From contig NZ_ML133686.1 of NCBI RefSeq assembly GCF_003985155.1, positions 652,001-716,000 on the forward strand: a stretch of 64,000 nt of DNA. Direction: 5' to 3'. Origin of the DNA: Rhizobium vallis (lineage in GTDB: Bacteria > Pseudomonadota > Alphaproteobacteria > Rhizobiales > Rhizobiaceae). Every line of letters starts with the position of its first letter. The stretch's first letter is position 1. Shown piece after piece: positions 17,470 through 27,400 of this stretch. The position numbers and the translations under genes were made by a program. Below the pieces are notes generated by a model that worked only from the letters and a program-made list of their open reading frames with translations, searched no databases and had not been told where the DNA came from.

Positions 17470-19134
17470 TTACACAGCTTGCAGCGTTCGCATCAGATCG
17501 AGCAGTCCGGCGCCCTGAAACTCCGGCCGCCGCTTGAGGTCTGTCGCAGCGCCGACGAAGATCTCCTTGACGCGCTCCGGCTGACCGAGAAATTCGCGTC
17601 GGACGGACAGGAACGCGGCGATCGCGCCGGAGACGTGGGGCGCGGCCATGCTCGTGCCGGTATCCTCCCGGAACGGCGCCTCGCCCGGCTTGTCACCGTC
17701 GTAGAGCGCGCAGGAAATGATGCGCTCGCCGGGTGCGACGAGATCGGGCTTCATGCGCCCGTCGGCGGTCGGCCCCTTTGAGGAGAAATAGGAGACGCCG
17801 TAGGTATGCGGCATGTCGCGATGCGTCGACCCCACAGTGATGGCGAGCGCCGCATTGCCGGGATCCATGATCGTGCCGCTATGGGCGGCGCGCTCCACCG
17901 CTCCGGAAAATTGCGCCACCGTGCCGTAGCCGGCATTGCCGGCGGCAACGACGACACAGACGCCCGAGCGCACGAGCCTGTTGACCTCGACGCAGAGCGG
18001 GCTTTGCCCTGCCGCGAACCACACCGGGTTGAACACATATCCCAGGCTGAGATTGACGCCGTGGATCTTGATATTGCGCCCATAGTCGTTCGAACGCTGG
18101 ACGTAGTTGATTGCGGCCAGCAGGTTGCTGAGTTTCCCCTGCTTCTCATTGATGAGCACTTTCAGGCTCATCAGCTTGCAATGCGGCGCCATGCCTGAGA
18201 TCGCGCCCTGATGCTCCTCGGTCACCTCAGACTTGGTATCATCCTCGTTGCGTATTTCCGAGGTGACCGAGATTTTCGTTAGCTTATCCGTCTTCGGGTC
18301 TTCCGATACGGACGTGCGGCCGGCGATGATGCCGGCGACATGAGTCCCATGGCCGGCGGCGTCAGTCAGCGCCGTTGCCGGGGCGGACGCCGGATCGGGA
18401 TTGTCCGACGTAAAATCCCAATGGCTGAGGCCATCCGGCAATTCGAGCGTTTTCAGCGTCGAGAAGTGGGGATGATTCTTGTCGATGCCGGTATCGGCCA
18501 CAGCCCAGACGACGCCCTTTCCGCTAGCCGCGAACGAGGCTTGCGCCGCATCGCACTTGATCGTCCTGACGGATTCATAGACGCAGCGAGATATCTCGTG
18601 ATCGTGCCAGATCTTGTAGACGAGCGGGATATCCCTCTGCTTGCCGCCGCTCTTCTTTTCGTCATCGCTCTTGGGCATCATCCAGGTCGACAGCCGGCCG
18701 ATGGCTTCCCGGGTCAGGGTCGCGAAAGCGTAGCTGTCGGTCCAGAGCGATTTGGCGGCAATCCTGCTGCCGTTCGAGAAGATCTGCGAGAGATCGAGCT
18801 TGCTGGCATCGGGGATCGCCGGCATGCCGAGCGGCGCCGAGATGCCGAAACGCCGCAGATTATTGCTCTCGTCCGTCGCGCCGACCCTGTCGAGGGAGAG
18901 CAGATATGCCTCGAACAAGAGCTGCTGCGCTGCCGTCACGCCACCGGGGAAATCGCGGTTGAATTCGATGACGACATCGAAACTCTCAGGAGTCTTGCTG
19001 GCCCTCTTCGGGCGGTCCTGATCGCCTTTCATAAAAGACGAGAGATCGCCGCCGATTCGGGTCTTGACCAGGTTTTCCTGAATGCTGTCTTCGGATTCCG
19101 TCCGGGGTTGCGCCGGCCGTTGCCTCTTCGCCAT
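17470..19134 (-). CDS. Subtilisin-like (S8) serine protease, apparently cytoplasmic
   Basis: From ATG 19134 (GGGAGAGGACAG upstream) this is a 554-residue S8 peptidase. The catalytic triad is intact: Asp214 in VADTGID, His262 in GHGTHVAGI and Ser495 in GTSMAAPHVSG. The oxyanion Asn400 is in VAAGNAG. About 190 residues precede the catalytic domain. They do not resemble the usual I9 propeptide, and no signal peptide is visible; the N-terminus is instead charged (MAKRQRPAQPRTESE). The gene leads a two-gene unit with the alpha/beta hydrolase. The biological role is unknown. Confidence 0.88.
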   Translation of the reverse strand: MAKRQRPAQPRTESEDSIQENLVKTRIGGDLSSFMKGDQDRPKRASKTPESFDVVIEFNRDFPGGVTAAQQLLFEAYLLSLDRVGATDESNNLRRFGISAPLGMPAIPDASKLDLSQIFSNGSRIAAKSLWTDSYAFATLTREAIGRLSTWMMPKSDDEKKSGGKQRDIPLVYKIWHDHEISRCVYESVRTIKCDAAQASFAASGKGVVWAVADTGIDKNHPHFSTLKTLELPDGLSHWDFTSDNPDPASAPATALTDAAGHGTHVAGIIAGRTSVSEDPKTDKLTKISVTSEIRNEDDTKSEVTEEHQGAISGMAPHCKLMSLKVLINEKQGKLSNLLAAINYVQRSNDYGRNIKIHGVNLSLGYVFNPVWFAAGQSPLCVEVNRLVRSGVCVVVAAGNAGYGTVAQFSGAVERAAHSGTIMDPGNAALAITVGSTHRDMPHTYGVSYFSSKGPTADGRMKPDLVAPGERIISCALYDGDKPGEAPFREDTGTSMAAPHVSGAIAAFLSVRREFLGQPERVKEIFVGAATDLKRRPEFQGAGLLDLMRTLQAV

Positions 19135-19335
19135 GCGACTGTCCTCTCCCGTTTCGGAAAGAATAACAGCAACAACCATGGGTGCAATTCATTTCTAAAA
19201 TACACCTGCATATTTTACTGAAACTTGGCAAGGCAGACTTGATTAAGTATGCTCGAAACGCGTCTGCTATTCATCTTTTACGTTCAGATGCCAGACGTTT
19301 CATGTAAACTATGCTTGTGGCGAAGCCGGAGACTT

Positions 19336-19920
19336 CTAACTCAAATCATGCAGCCCGGTCGTAATCGCCGCCTCAACCGAAAACTCCGAAAACCGCACCT
19401 TCAACCCGCTGCGCTCCGGCGTGCAGGCAGCCGGCCCCACCTCATAGCGCTCGGCGGCGGGGAAGGGCGCTAGCCGCAGCAGCGGCCAGAAGCTCCCATC
19501 GCGCGAGGCCTGGATGCGCAGGGCGCCGTTTGCGACCGTCACCCGGACGCGGAAATCCTCGAGCTCCTTGAACGGTTGCGCCACGGACCAGTCGGATCTG
19601 CCGTCGGTGACGACGGTGCTGAGGAAGGGTTCGCCGTCGGTGAATTCGACGCCTGTCTTCACCCAACGTTTTTCGTCGATGCGCACCATCAGACCGGCCT
19701 GGTCGTAGAGGGTGCGGAATTCGCCCTGGACGCGGATCTGCGCGGTGAAGCTGTCGCCGGTGGGAAAGGCGAGGAAGTGGCCGCTGTCGCGGGTGAAGCC
19801 GTAATAGGTCTCGCGCCAGAAATCGGTCTTCTCGCCTGTCGTCACCGTCAGGCCGGTTTCGTCGGTGTGCCAGCTGGCCGGTTCGTTCAGCCATTTTCCG
19901 TCGTTGAAATTGATGCTCAT
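19336..19920 (-). CDS. DUF1349 family protein
   Basis: The protein of about 194 residues belongs to the DUF1349 family of concanavalin-like beta-sandwich proteins. Typical parts are DFWRETYYGFTRDSGHFL, a segment with GLMVRIDEKRWVKTGVE and a late GLKVRFSEFSV. The start is ATG 19920 or 19926; GGAAGGAAG lies directly ahead, and 19920 gives better spacing. Members bind or process glycans in some bacteria, but no activity is established for the rhizobial type. It is divergent from the importer gene at 20146 and ends next to a gene-free 200 bases before the subtilase gene. Confidence 0.8.
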   Translation of the reverse strand: MSINFNDGKWLNEPASWHTDETGLTVTTGEKTDFWRETYYGFTRDSGHFLAFPTGDSFTAQIRVQGEFRTLYDQAGLMVRIDEKRWVKTGVEFTDGEPFLSTVVTDGRSDWSVAQPFKELEDFRVRVTVANGALRIQASRDGSFWPLLRLAPFPAAERYEVGPAACTPERSGLKVRFSEFSVEAAITTGLHDLS

Positions 19921-20145
19921 TCGCATCTTCCTTCCTTTGAAACCTTGCCGCAGGGCGGTCGCCTCACCTTGGCATATCACGCAGGCTTCGTGCAGAGGGC
20001 GGGCGCAGCCGAAGATGGCGCCTTCCGACGGTGCGCTATCGGCGGCTGCATAATCGGCCGCTCATGCTTGACAGGACTGATCCAGCTCCTATTCTGTTAC
20101 AAAAAGATGAATTACATAATTGTGGAACTAAAGGGGAGCCATCAC

Positions 20146-21672
20146 ATGAAAATTCTGGTCGCATTCCTGCTCGGCACCGCGCTCGTCGCCCTGCCGTCGA
20201 CCCTTCTTGCCCAGGAAAAGGGCGGCGTCATCAACGTTGCGACGATCGGTGAGCCGCCGACGCTCGATCCGATGTCGTCGACGGCCGATCTCGTCGGCAT
20301 TGTCACGCAGCATATTTTCGAAACGCTCTACACATTCGACAAGAGCTGGAACGTCACGCCGCTGCTGGCCGAAAGCCTGCCTGAGGTCAGCGCCGACGGC
20401 AAAACCTATACGATCAAGCTCAGGACCGGCATCAAGTTTCACGACAATAGTGACATGACCTCGGAAGATGTCGTCGCTTCGCTTGGCCGCTGGACGAAGA
20501 TCGCCTCGCGCGGCAAGCAGGTGGCGGGCTTCATCGACAACATCACAGCCGTCGATCCGGCAACCGTCACGATCACGCTGAAGCAGCCTTATGCGCCGCT
20601 GACCTCGCTGCTTGCCTTCAACAATTCGGCCGCGATCATCATCCCCTCCGAAAAGCAGGACGAGCCGATGAAGGAATTCATCGGCACCGGTCCTTATATG
20701 CTGAAGGAGCGCAAGGCCGACCAGTATATCCAGCTTGTCCGCTTCGACGGATATGTCTCGCGCAGCGGCGAGAGCGATGGTTATGGCGGCGCCCGTCATC
20801 AATATCTCGACGAGATCCGCTTCGTGCCGGTGCCGGACCCGAACACCCGCGTCGAGGCCGCCGTGTCCGGCCAGTATGATTATGTCGACTCGATCCCTGT
20901 GGAATCCTACGACAAGCTGAAGGCCTCCACAGCCTCTCAGCCGGTCATGTTGAAGCCCTTCGGTTATCCGGTCTTCGTCTTCAACACGAAGGAAGGTGTT
21001 GCTGGGAATGTCGAAGTTCGCAAGGCGATCCGCCAGGCGCTCAGCATGGAAGACATGCTGGCAGCCGCCTTCGGCAGCACGGATTTCTATGCGCTCGATG
21101 GCGCCATCTATCCGAAGAGTTTTGCCTGGTCGACGGATGCCGGCGTCGAGGAAGCCTATAACGTCGCCGATCCGGAAGGGGCGGCGGCTGCCGCCAAGAA
21201 GGCCGGCTACAATGGCGAGCCGATCCGTATCCTGACCAGCCGCCAGTATGAGTTTCATTACAAGATGGCGCAGGTCGCCGCCGAATATCTGAAGCTTGCC
21301 GGCTTTACCGTCGACATGCAGGTTGTGGACTGGGCAACGCTGACGCAGCGCCGCACCGATCCGAAGCTCTGGGATATCTACATCACCCACAGCCCCTTCC
21401 TGCCGGAGCCGGCGCTCATCGGCTCGCTCTCGACCAGCTCGCCGGGCTGGTGGGATACGCCTGGCCGCAAGGCCGCTGTCGATGCCTTCACCTCCGAGGT
21501 CGACCCGAAGAAGCGCGTCGCGCTCTGGGCCGATGTTCAGAAGGCGATCTATGCCGACGCGCCTTTTATGAAGATCGGCGATTTCAACGCCGTCTCGGCG
21601 AAATCGGTCAAGCTCGAAGGCGTCGATCCGGCTCCGTGGCCGTATTTCTGGAATGCCTCGATCAAGAAGTAA
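20146..21672 (+). CDS. Periplasmic binding protein, SBP_bac_5 family
   Basis: This is a family 5 solute-binding protein of 508 residues. A signal peptide covers residues 1-22 (KILVAFLLGTALVALPSTLLAQ). NVATIGEPPTLDPMSS, FETLYTFDKSWNVTPLLAESLP and YTIKLRTGIKFHDNSDMTSEDV are typical. The start is ATG 20146, eight bases after AAGGGGAG; the longer frame upstream runs through the divergent promoter region. It is the first gene of a seven-gene operon and the only binding protein there. The ligand is unknown and probably nitrogenous, judging by the enzymes that follow. Confidence 0.92.
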   Translation: MKILVAFLLGTALVALPSTLLAQEKGGVINVATIGEPPTLDPMSSTADLVGIVTQHIFETLYTFDKSWNVTPLLAESLPEVSADGKTYTIKLRTGIKFHDNSDMTSEDVVASLGRWTKIASRGKQVAGFIDNITAVDPATVTITLKQPYAPLTSLLAFNNSAAIIIPSEKQDEPMKEFIGTGPYMLKERKADQYIQLVRFDGYVSRSGESDGYGGARHQYLDEIRFVPVPDPNTRVEAAVSGQYDYVDSIPVESYDKLKASTASQPVMLKPFGYPVFVFNTKEGVAGNVEVRKAIRQALSMEDMLAAAFGSTDFYALDGAIYPKSFAWSTDAGVEEAYNVADPEGAAAAAKKAGYNGEPIRILTSRQYEFHYKMAQVAAEYLKLAGFTVDMQVVDWATLTQRRTDPKLWDIYITHSPFLPEPALIGSLSTSSPGWWDTPGRKAAVDAFTSEVDPKKRVALWADVQKAIYADAPFMKIGDFNAVSAKSVKLEGVDPAPWPYFWNASIKK

Positions 21673-21680
21673 GCATCGCC

Positions 21681-21712
21681 ACCGGCGCCGGCCCTCCGTG
21701 GCTGGTGCCGGT
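21681..21712 (+). repeat. Hairpin between binding-protein and permease genes
   Basis: ACCGGCGCC (21681-21689) pairs with GGTGCCGGT (21704-21712), nine pairs with one G-U. It sits nine bases after the binding-protein stop and 44 bases before the permease start. It is a likely mRNA 3'-end stabiliser or partial terminator. Confidence 0.6.
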
Positions 21713-21756
21713 CTTCCTTTCAGCCGCATCTGCAAGGGCTCGAAAACAGGCCATTC

Positions 21757-22698
21757 ATGATACGCTACATCCTCCAGCGCCTGTTCGGCATGATCGTCGT
21801 GATGTTTCTTGTCGTCACGATCGTCTTCGTCATCGTGCGCGTGACGCCGGGAGATCCGGCTGCCGTCATGCTCGGGCCGGATGCGACGCCGCAGGATATT
21901 GCCGATCTCAGGGCCCGGCTCGGCCTCGATCGGTCGCTCGGCCTGCAATATGTCTATTATATCGGCCAGCTGCTGAAGGGCGATCTCGGCCAGTCGATCT
22001 TCCTCAACATGCCTGTTACCTCGGCACTGCTCGACCGCGCCGAACCGACCTTCTTCCTGACGCTGTTCTCGCTCGCCATCGCCAGCGTCATCGCTCTGCC
22101 GATCGGTATCTATGCCGCCTATCGGCGCGGCTCGTTCGTCGACCAGGCGGCCACGACGCTCGCGATGTTTGCCGCCAGCATTCCGAGCTTCTGGCTCGGC
22201 CTCATCCTGATGCAGTTCTTCGCCGTCAGGCTCAATCTCTTCCCGGTCTCGGGTTATGGCGGCCCCGGCTCGACCTTTTTCGAGCGGATGTATCACCTGA
22301 CGTTGCCGGCTTTTGCGCTCGGCATCGTCTCTTCGGCGCTGATCCTGCGCTTCACCCGCGCTTCGATGCTCGATGTGCTCGGCGACGATTACATCCGCAC
22401 GGCACGCGCCAAGGGATTGATCGAGCGCAAAGTCATCCTCAAGCATGCGCTGAAGAATGCGCTGATCCCGATCCTGACGGTGATCGGCCTGACGGCGGCG
22501 GTGCTGATTTCGGGCGCCGTCGTCACCGAGACCGTCTTCGGCCTGCCGGGTGTCGGCAATCTCGTCGTCTCGGCGGTGCTGCGCCGCGATTACCCCGTCA
22601 TCCAGGGCGCTCTGCTCGTCATCGCCGCCCTTTACGTGCTGATCAATTTTGCGATCGACATGCTCTACCTGCTTGTTGATCCGAGGGTGCGCTACTGA
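21757..22698 (+). CDS. Opp/Dpp-type importer permease (DppB-like)
   Basis: This 313-residue inner-membrane permease begins MIRYILQRLFGMIVVMFLV, the usual first helix of OppB/DppB proteins. It carries RVTPGDPAAVMLG in the first periplasmic loop and the ATPase-docking loop DDYIRTARAKGLIERKVILKHALKNALIP. The stop overlaps the next permease start by one base (TGATG). Full length for the family. Confidence 0.93.
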   Translation: MIRYILQRLFGMIVVMFLVVTIVFVIVRVTPGDPAAVMLGPDATPQDIADLRARLGLDRSLGLQYVYYIGQLLKGDLGQSIFLNMPVTSALLDRAEPTFFLTLFSLAIASVIALPIGIYAAYRRGSFVDQAATTLAMFAASIPSFWLGLILMQFFAVRLNLFPVSGYGGPGSTFFERMYHLTLPAFALGIVSSALILRFTRASMLDVLGDDYIRTARAKGLIERKVILKHALKNALIPILTVIGLTAAVLISGAVVTETVFGLPGVGNLVVSAVLRRDYPVIQGALLVIAALYVLINFAIDMLYLLVDPRVRY

Positions 22699-23567
22699 TG
22701 GCCGATATCGCAATCAAGCCCACCGAAAGCGAGGGCGGCAAATTCGTCCGCCGCCTGCTGAAGCGCAAGACGGTCGCCTGCGGCCTGCTGATCCTGACGA
22801 TCTTCGTGCTGCTGGCGGTTTTCGCACCTGTCGTCGCGCCTTATTCACCGTCGAAGCTTTCGATCGTCAACCGGCTGAAGCCGCCGAGCGAGCTCTTCTT
22901 CTTCGGCACGGATGAGTTTGGCCGTGACGTCTTCTCGCGCACGATCTTTGCCGGCCGCCTGTCGCTGCTCGTTGGTGCGGCGGTCGTGACCTTGTCAGCG
23001 GTGATCGGCGTGACGCTCGGCCTGCTTGCCGGTTTCTTCCAGAAACTCGACACGCCGATCGCCCGGCTGATCGATGCGATGATGGCGTTTCCGGATATTC
23101 TGCTGGCGATCGCGCTCGTTGCCGCCCTCGGGCCATCCTTGACGACCGTCATCATCGCGCTGTCGATCGTCTATGCGCCGCGCCTTGCCCGCATCGTGCG
23201 CGCCTCGACGCTTGTTATTCGCGAGTTGCCCTATGTCGAGGCGGCGAGGGCGCTTGGGATTTCGACCTTCCATATCATGACGCGGCATGTGCTGCGCAAT
23301 CTGCTGTCGCCGATCCTGGTGCAGGCGACGTTCCTTTTCGCCAGCGCCATGCTTGCCGAAGCCGGCCTGTCTTTCCTCGGCCTCGGCGTCAGCCCCGAGA
23401 TCCCGACCTGGGGAACGATGATCGCCGCCGGCCGGCAATATATCGGCCAGGCCGATTGGATGACGCTCTTTCCCGGTGTCGCGATCATCCTCTCCGTGTT
23501 GTCGCTGCAGATGGTCGGCGACGGCCTCAGGGACATGCTCGATCCCAGACTTCGCAAGGACCTTTAA
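22698..23567 (+). CDS. Opp/Dpp-type importer permease (DppC-like)
   Basis: This 289-residue permease partners the preceding gene. It has the OppC-type N-terminal domain (helix at about residues 25-48, then FFGTDEFGRDVFSRTIFAGR) and the docking loop containing EAARALGISTFHIMTRHVLRN. It closes with LSLQMVGDGLRDMLDPRLR, the standard family end. It is followed by a short hairpin and the RidA gene. Confidence 0.93.
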   Translation: MADIAIKPTESEGGKFVRRLLKRKTVACGLLILTIFVLLAVFAPVVAPYSPSKLSIVNRLKPPSELFFFGTDEFGRDVFSRTIFAGRLSLLVGAAVVTLSAVIGVTLGLLAGFFQKLDTPIARLIDAMMAFPDILLAIALVAALGPSLTTVIIALSIVYAPRLARIVRASTLVIRELPYVEAARALGISTFHIMTRHVLRNLLSPILVQATFLFASAMLAEAGLSFLGLGVSPEIPTWGTMIAAGRQYIGQADWMTLFPGVAIILSVLSLQMVGDGLRDMLDPRLRKDL

Positions 23568-23570
23568 TCC

Positions 23571-23587
23571 GCCGAGGAAACCTCGGC
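23571..23587 (+). repeat. Small perfect hairpin after permease gene
   Basis: GCCGAGG (23571-23577) and CCTCGGC (23581-23587) form a seven-pair stem with a three-base loop, three bases after the permease stop. No U-run follows, so transcription probably continues into the RidA gene. Confidence 0.55.
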
Positions 23588-23630
23588 CAAATGACATTCG
23601 CCAATTGGAATTCGCATGACAGGAGTTAGC

Positions 23631-24128
23631 GTGAATCAGTTTCCCGCCGCAGACACGGTTGAGAACTCGCCCTATGAACGGCTTGCCGCGCTCGGCATCG
23701 AGCTTCCGCCGCCGCCGCCGCCGATCGCCAATTTCGTGACGCATGTGCTGGAGGGCAACATGCTCTATCTCTCCGGCCAGGGGCCGCGCGAGGCCGATGG
23801 CTTCCTGCATGCCGGCAAGGTCGGCGCCGGCGGCGTCGGTGTCGAGGAGGCATACGGCCATGCGCGGCTGACCGGCATCAACCTCTTGTCGGTGATGCAT
23901 GAGGCGCTCGGCGATCTCTCCCGGGTCAAGCGGGTGGTCAAGCTGCTCGGCATGGTCAATGCCGTGCCTGATTTCGAGGATCATCCGAGCGTCATCAACG
24001 GCTGCTCGGACCTGTTGATCGAAGTCTTCGGGCCGGCTGGCGAACATGCCCGCTCGGCTGTCGGCTTCGGCTCGCTGCCCGGTAACATCACCGTCGAGAT
24101 CGAGGCGATCGTCGCCTTGCACGGCTGA
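23631..24128 (+). CDS. RidA/YjgF-family protein
   Basis: This is a YjgF/YER057c/UK114 family protein of about 165 residues, longer than canonical RidA because of an N-terminal segment. It shows MLYLSGQGPREADG, the long helix with GINLLSVMHEALGDLSRVKRVVKLLGMV and the closing strand NITVEIEAIVAL. RidA proteins hydrolyse reactive enamines and imines released by PLP enzymes, and a PLP enzyme gene follows. GTG 23631 with AGGAG five bases ahead is preferred to ATG 23616. A member of the variant group whose arginine is not visible in the usual place would need an alignment to classify. Confidence 0.85.
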   Translation: MNQFPAADTVENSPYERLAALGIELPPPPPPIANFVTHVLEGNMLYLSGQGPREADGFLHAGKVGAGGVGVEEAYGHARLTGINLLSVMHEALGDLSRVKRVVKLLGMVNAVPDFEDHPSVINGCSDLLIEVFGPAGEHARSAVGFGSLPGNITVEIEAIVALHG

Positions 24129-24263
24129 CAAAGTTTTCCATATTTGGAGCAGTCATTTCGATGACCTCTTTGTGTTCAAGTCCATGTTCCTCATTCAGCA
24201 GTGCACCATTGCGGAATGACTGTGTCATGTCCCGCCTTTCGACCCAGAATCCTGGAGATCTTC

Positions 24264-25460
24264 ATGTCCACTGACATCCGCCCTTCGCTCGGCCTTCGCC
24301 CTGTCATCAATGTATCGGGCACGATGACGAGCCTCGGCGCTTCGATCGTCGTGCCGGAGGCGATCGAGGCAATGGCATCGATCCTGCCGCACTTCGTCGA
24401 GATCAACGATCTGCAGCGCAAGGCAAGCGGCGTCATCGCCCGGTTGACCGGCGGCGAGGCGGGCTTCGTCACCGCCTCCTGCTCGGCCGGTATTTCACTC
24501 GCGGTTGCCGGCGCGATCACCGGCAATAATCTGCTGGCGATCGAGAAGCTGCCGGATATCGTGTCTGAAAAGAACGAGGTGCTGGTGCAAATGGGCCATG
24601 TGGTGAGCTATGGCGCGCCCGTCGACCAGGCGATCCGACTTGCCGGCGGCAAGGTCGTGCTTGTGGGCCAGGCGACCTCGACGCATCGTTTCCACATGGA
24701 AAATGCCATCACCGACAAGACGGCCGCCGCCGTCTATGTCGTCTCCCACCATGTGGTCGATTACGGCCTGCTGAACCTGAAGGAATTCGTCGAGATTGCC
24801 CATGCCAGGGGCGTGCCCGTCATCATCGATGCGGCCTCGGAATATGACCTCAGGATTTTCCTGGAGCAGGGGGCCGATATCGCGCTCTATTCCGGCCACA
24901 AATTCCTCGGCGGCCCGACCTCGGGCATCGTCGCCGGCAGGAAGGAGCTGGTGCGCCATGCCTTCCTGCAGAATATGGGTATCGGCCGCGGCATGAAGGT
25001 CGGCAAGGAGAGCATTTTCGGCGTCATGGCCGCACTCGAAGCCTGGGAAAAGCGCGACCATGCCGGCATCCGGGAACGGGAGACTAGCTATCTCAACCTG
25101 TGGAAGCGCACACTCGACGGCCGCCCCGGCCTCACCGCGCTGATCGAGCCCGACCCAACCAACAATCCGCTCGATCGGCTGCGCCTGATCGTCGATCCCG
25201 AGCAGGCGCATATCACCGCCTGGGATCTGGCGGATGCACTTGCCAAGGGCAGCCCGCCGATCATCGTGCGCGACCATGAGGTCGAGCACCGCTATTTCTA
25301 TCTCGACCCCTGCAACCTGCATCCGGGCGAGGAGAAGATCGTGGCGGAGCGCCTGGCGCAGGAACTCGACAAGGCGCGCGCCTCCAACGAGATCATCGCC
25401 ACGCCCATCGAGAACCGCAGCCGGCACCGCTTTGATTCCGCGCTGCGCTGGCCGGATTGA
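24264..25460 (+). CDS. SelA/DgaE-like PLP-dependent enzyme
   Basis: This fold-type I PLP enzyme of 398 residues belongs to the SelA/D-glucosaminate-6-phosphate ammonia-lyase group. The PLP lysine is Lys213 in [14 protein letters not shown], preceded by the strand [13 protein letters not shown]. The N-terminal [18 protein letters not shown] is characteristic of the group, as is [14 protein letters not shown] at about residue 65. ATG 24264 follows GGAGATC. Beta-elimination of an amino acid or amino sugar is the likely chemistry; the exact substrate is not deducible. RidA upstream and the ABC ATPase downstream suggest it degrades the imported compound. Confidence 0.85.
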   Translation: MSTDIRPSLGLRPVINVSGTMTSLGASIVVPEAIEAMASILPHFVEINDLQRKASGVIARLTGGEAGFVTASCSAGISLAVAGAITGNNLLAIEKLPDIVSEKNEVLVQMGHVVSYGAPVDQAIRLAGGKVVLVGQATSTHRFHMENAITDKTAAAVYVVSHHVVDYGLLNLKEFVEIAHARGVPVIIDAASEYDLRIFLEQGADIALYSGHKFLGGPTSGIVAGRKELVRHAFLQNMGIGRGMKVGKESIFGVMAALEAWEKRDHAGIRERETSYLNLWKRTLDGRPGLTALIEPDPTNNPLDRLRLIVDPEQAHITAWDLADALAKGSPPIIVRDHEVEHRYFYLDPCNLHPGEEKIVAERLAQELDKARASNEIIATPIENRSRHRFDSALRWPD

Positions 25461-25477
25461 ACTGCAGAGGAACCATC

Positions 25478-27310
25478 ATGGCCAGGGCCCAAGCGCAATC
25501 GATCGAGACAGACGCCGTACTTTCCGTCGATAGACTGACGACGTCCTTTCTGGTGGACGGCGCCTGGAAACCGGTCGTGCGCGACGTCTCCTTCACTGTA
25601 GCGCCGGGTGAGACGGTGGCAATCGTCGGCGAATCCGGCTCGGGCAAGAGCGTCACATCGCTCTCGATCATGCGGCTGCTGCAGGCTGACATGAGCCGCA
25701 TCGAGGGCCGCGTCATGCTCGGCGGACGCGACCTTCTAAACTTGCCCGAACGTGCCATGCGGCAGGTGCGCGGCAATGAAGTGGCGATGATTTTCCAGGA
25801 GCCGATGACCTCGCTCAATCCGCTCTTCACCATCGGCGACCAGATTTCCGAAGCGCTGCTTTGCCATTCCGATATGAGCAGGGCCGATGCCAGGGCCGAG
25901 ACGATAAGGCTTCTGGAAAAGGTTCGCATTCCCTCTGCGGGCTCGCGCTTCGACGAATATCCGCATCGGTTTTCCGGCGGCATGCGCCAGCGGGTGATGA
26001 TCGCCATGGCGCTTGCCTCGCGGCCGAAGCTCCTGATCGCCGACGAGCCGACGACGGCGCTCGACGTGACCATCCAGGGCCAGATCCTCGATCTCATCAA
26101 GATGCTGCAGGACGAGGAGGGGACTTCCGTTCTCTTCATCACCCATGACATGGGTGTGGTCGCCGAGATCGCCGACAGGACGGTGGTGATGTATCGCGGC
26201 GAACAGGTCGAAAGCGGCGTCACCGCCGACATCTTCCACCGCGGCAGACATCCCTATACGAGAGCGCTGCTATCAGCCGTGCCGGTGCTGGGCTCGATGC
26301 AGGGCCGTCAAAGGCCTCTGCGTTTTCCCGTAGTCAACACTGCGACCGGTGAATCGGACATTCCCGCCGAGGCTGCCGATACGGTGGCGGCGACGCCGGT
26401 GTTGCAGGTGAAGAACCTTACCAAGCGCTTCGATATTCATTCCGGCCTCTTCAATCGGCTGACCAGCCGGGTGCATGCGGTCGAAAACGTCTCCTTCGAC
26501 CTTCACGCCGGCGAGACACTGTCGCTTGTCGGCGAATCCGGCTGCGGCAAATCGACGACCGGCCGCGCCATCATGCGTCTGATCGAGCCGCAGGCCGGCT
26601 CGGTTCTCGTTGAGGGCAGGGAGGTGCTCGGCCTCGACAGGAAGGATCTGCGCGAGATGCGCAAATCCGTGCAGATGATCTTCCAGGATCCCTTTGCCAG
26701 CCTCAACCCGCGCATGACGGTTGGTGCGGCGATCGCCGAGCCCTATCTCGAACACAGGATGGGTAGCTCGAAACAGGCAAAGGAGGTCGTGGCCGACCTG
26801 CTGGTGAAGGTCGGCCTGTCGCCTGACATGGCTTCGCGCTATCCGCATGAATTTTCCGGCGGCCAGCGCCAGCGCATCTGCATCGCCCGAGCGCTTGCAT
26901 TGCAGCCGAAGGTCATCGTCGCCGATGAAAGCGTCTCGGCGCTCGACGTTTCCATCAAGGCGCAGGTCATCAACCTGATGCTGGACCTGCAGCAGAGCCT
27001 CAATCTCGCCTTCCTGTTCATCTCGCATGATATGGCGGTGGTCGAACGCGTCAGCCACCGGGTGGCGGTGATGTATCTCGGCGAGATCGTCGAGATTGGC
27101 CCACGCGCCGCCGTCTTCGAAAATCCGCAGCACCCCTATACGAAGAAATTGATTTCAGCCGTGCCGGTGCCCGATCCCGACCGTCGCCATGAAAAACGAA
27201 TGGTGGCGAATGACGAGGTCAAGAGCCCGATGCGTGCGGTCGATTATCAGCCTTCGGCCACTTTTTATCGTGAGGTCGGTCCGGGCCATCTGGTGATGGC
27301 CGATCGCTAG
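25478..27310 (+). CDS. Fused double ATPase of Opp-type importer (GsiA/YejF layout)
   Basis: Two complete ABC ATPase domains lie in one 610-residue chain. The first (about residues 10-275) has [22 protein letters not shown] and [11 protein letters not shown]. The second (about 315-570) has [24 protein letters not shown] and VIVADESVSALD. Each half ends in the NPxHPYT-type oligopeptide-transporter extension. It powers the importer whose other subunits are at 20146-23567. The two other Opp importers in the window use separate ATPase genes, so this operon has a different history. Confidence 0.93.
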   Translation: MARAQAQSIETDAVLSVDRLTTSFLVDGAWKPVVRDVSFTVAPGETVAIVGESGSGKSVTSLSIMRLLQADMSRIEGRVMLGGRDLLNLPERAMRQVRGNEVAMIFQEPMTSLNPLFTIGDQISEALLCHSDMSRADARAETIRLLEKVRIPSAGSRFDEYPHRFSGGMRQRVMIAMALASRPKLLIADEPTTALDVTIQGQILDLIKMLQDEEGTSVLFITHDMGVVAEIADRTVVMYRGEQVESGVTADIFHRGRHPYTRALLSAVPVLGSMQGRQRPLRFPVVNTATGESDIPAEAADTVAATPVLQVKNLTKRFDIHSGLFNRLTSRVHAVENVSFDLHAGETLSLVGESGCGKSTTGRAIMRLIEPQAGSVLVEGREVLGLDRKDLREMRKSVQMIFQDPFASLNPRMTVGAAIAEPYLEHRMGSSKQAKEVVADLLVKVGLSPDMASRYPHEFSGGQRQRICIARALALQPKVIVADESVSALDVSIKAQVINLMLDLQQSLNLAFLFISHDMAVVERVSHRVAVMYLGEIVEIGPRAAVFENPQHPYTKKLISAVPVPDPDRRHEKRMVANDEVKSPMRAVDYQPSATFYREVGPGHLVMADR

Positions 27311-27400
27311 CCCAGGCTCTGCGCCGTCCGTTGGGGAGTTGCCTAACGGATCGGCCGCGCATAAAGCAGATGCATAACCAATGCTTGGAAATCTGCACCG

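Noticed and set aside
20128..22713. Open frame of 861 codons on the minus strand
   Set aside because: It is antisense to the binding-protein and permease genes, has the Arg/Asp/Gly-rich composition of a shadow frame and no domain. The plus-strand genes have clear families and ribosome-binding sites.
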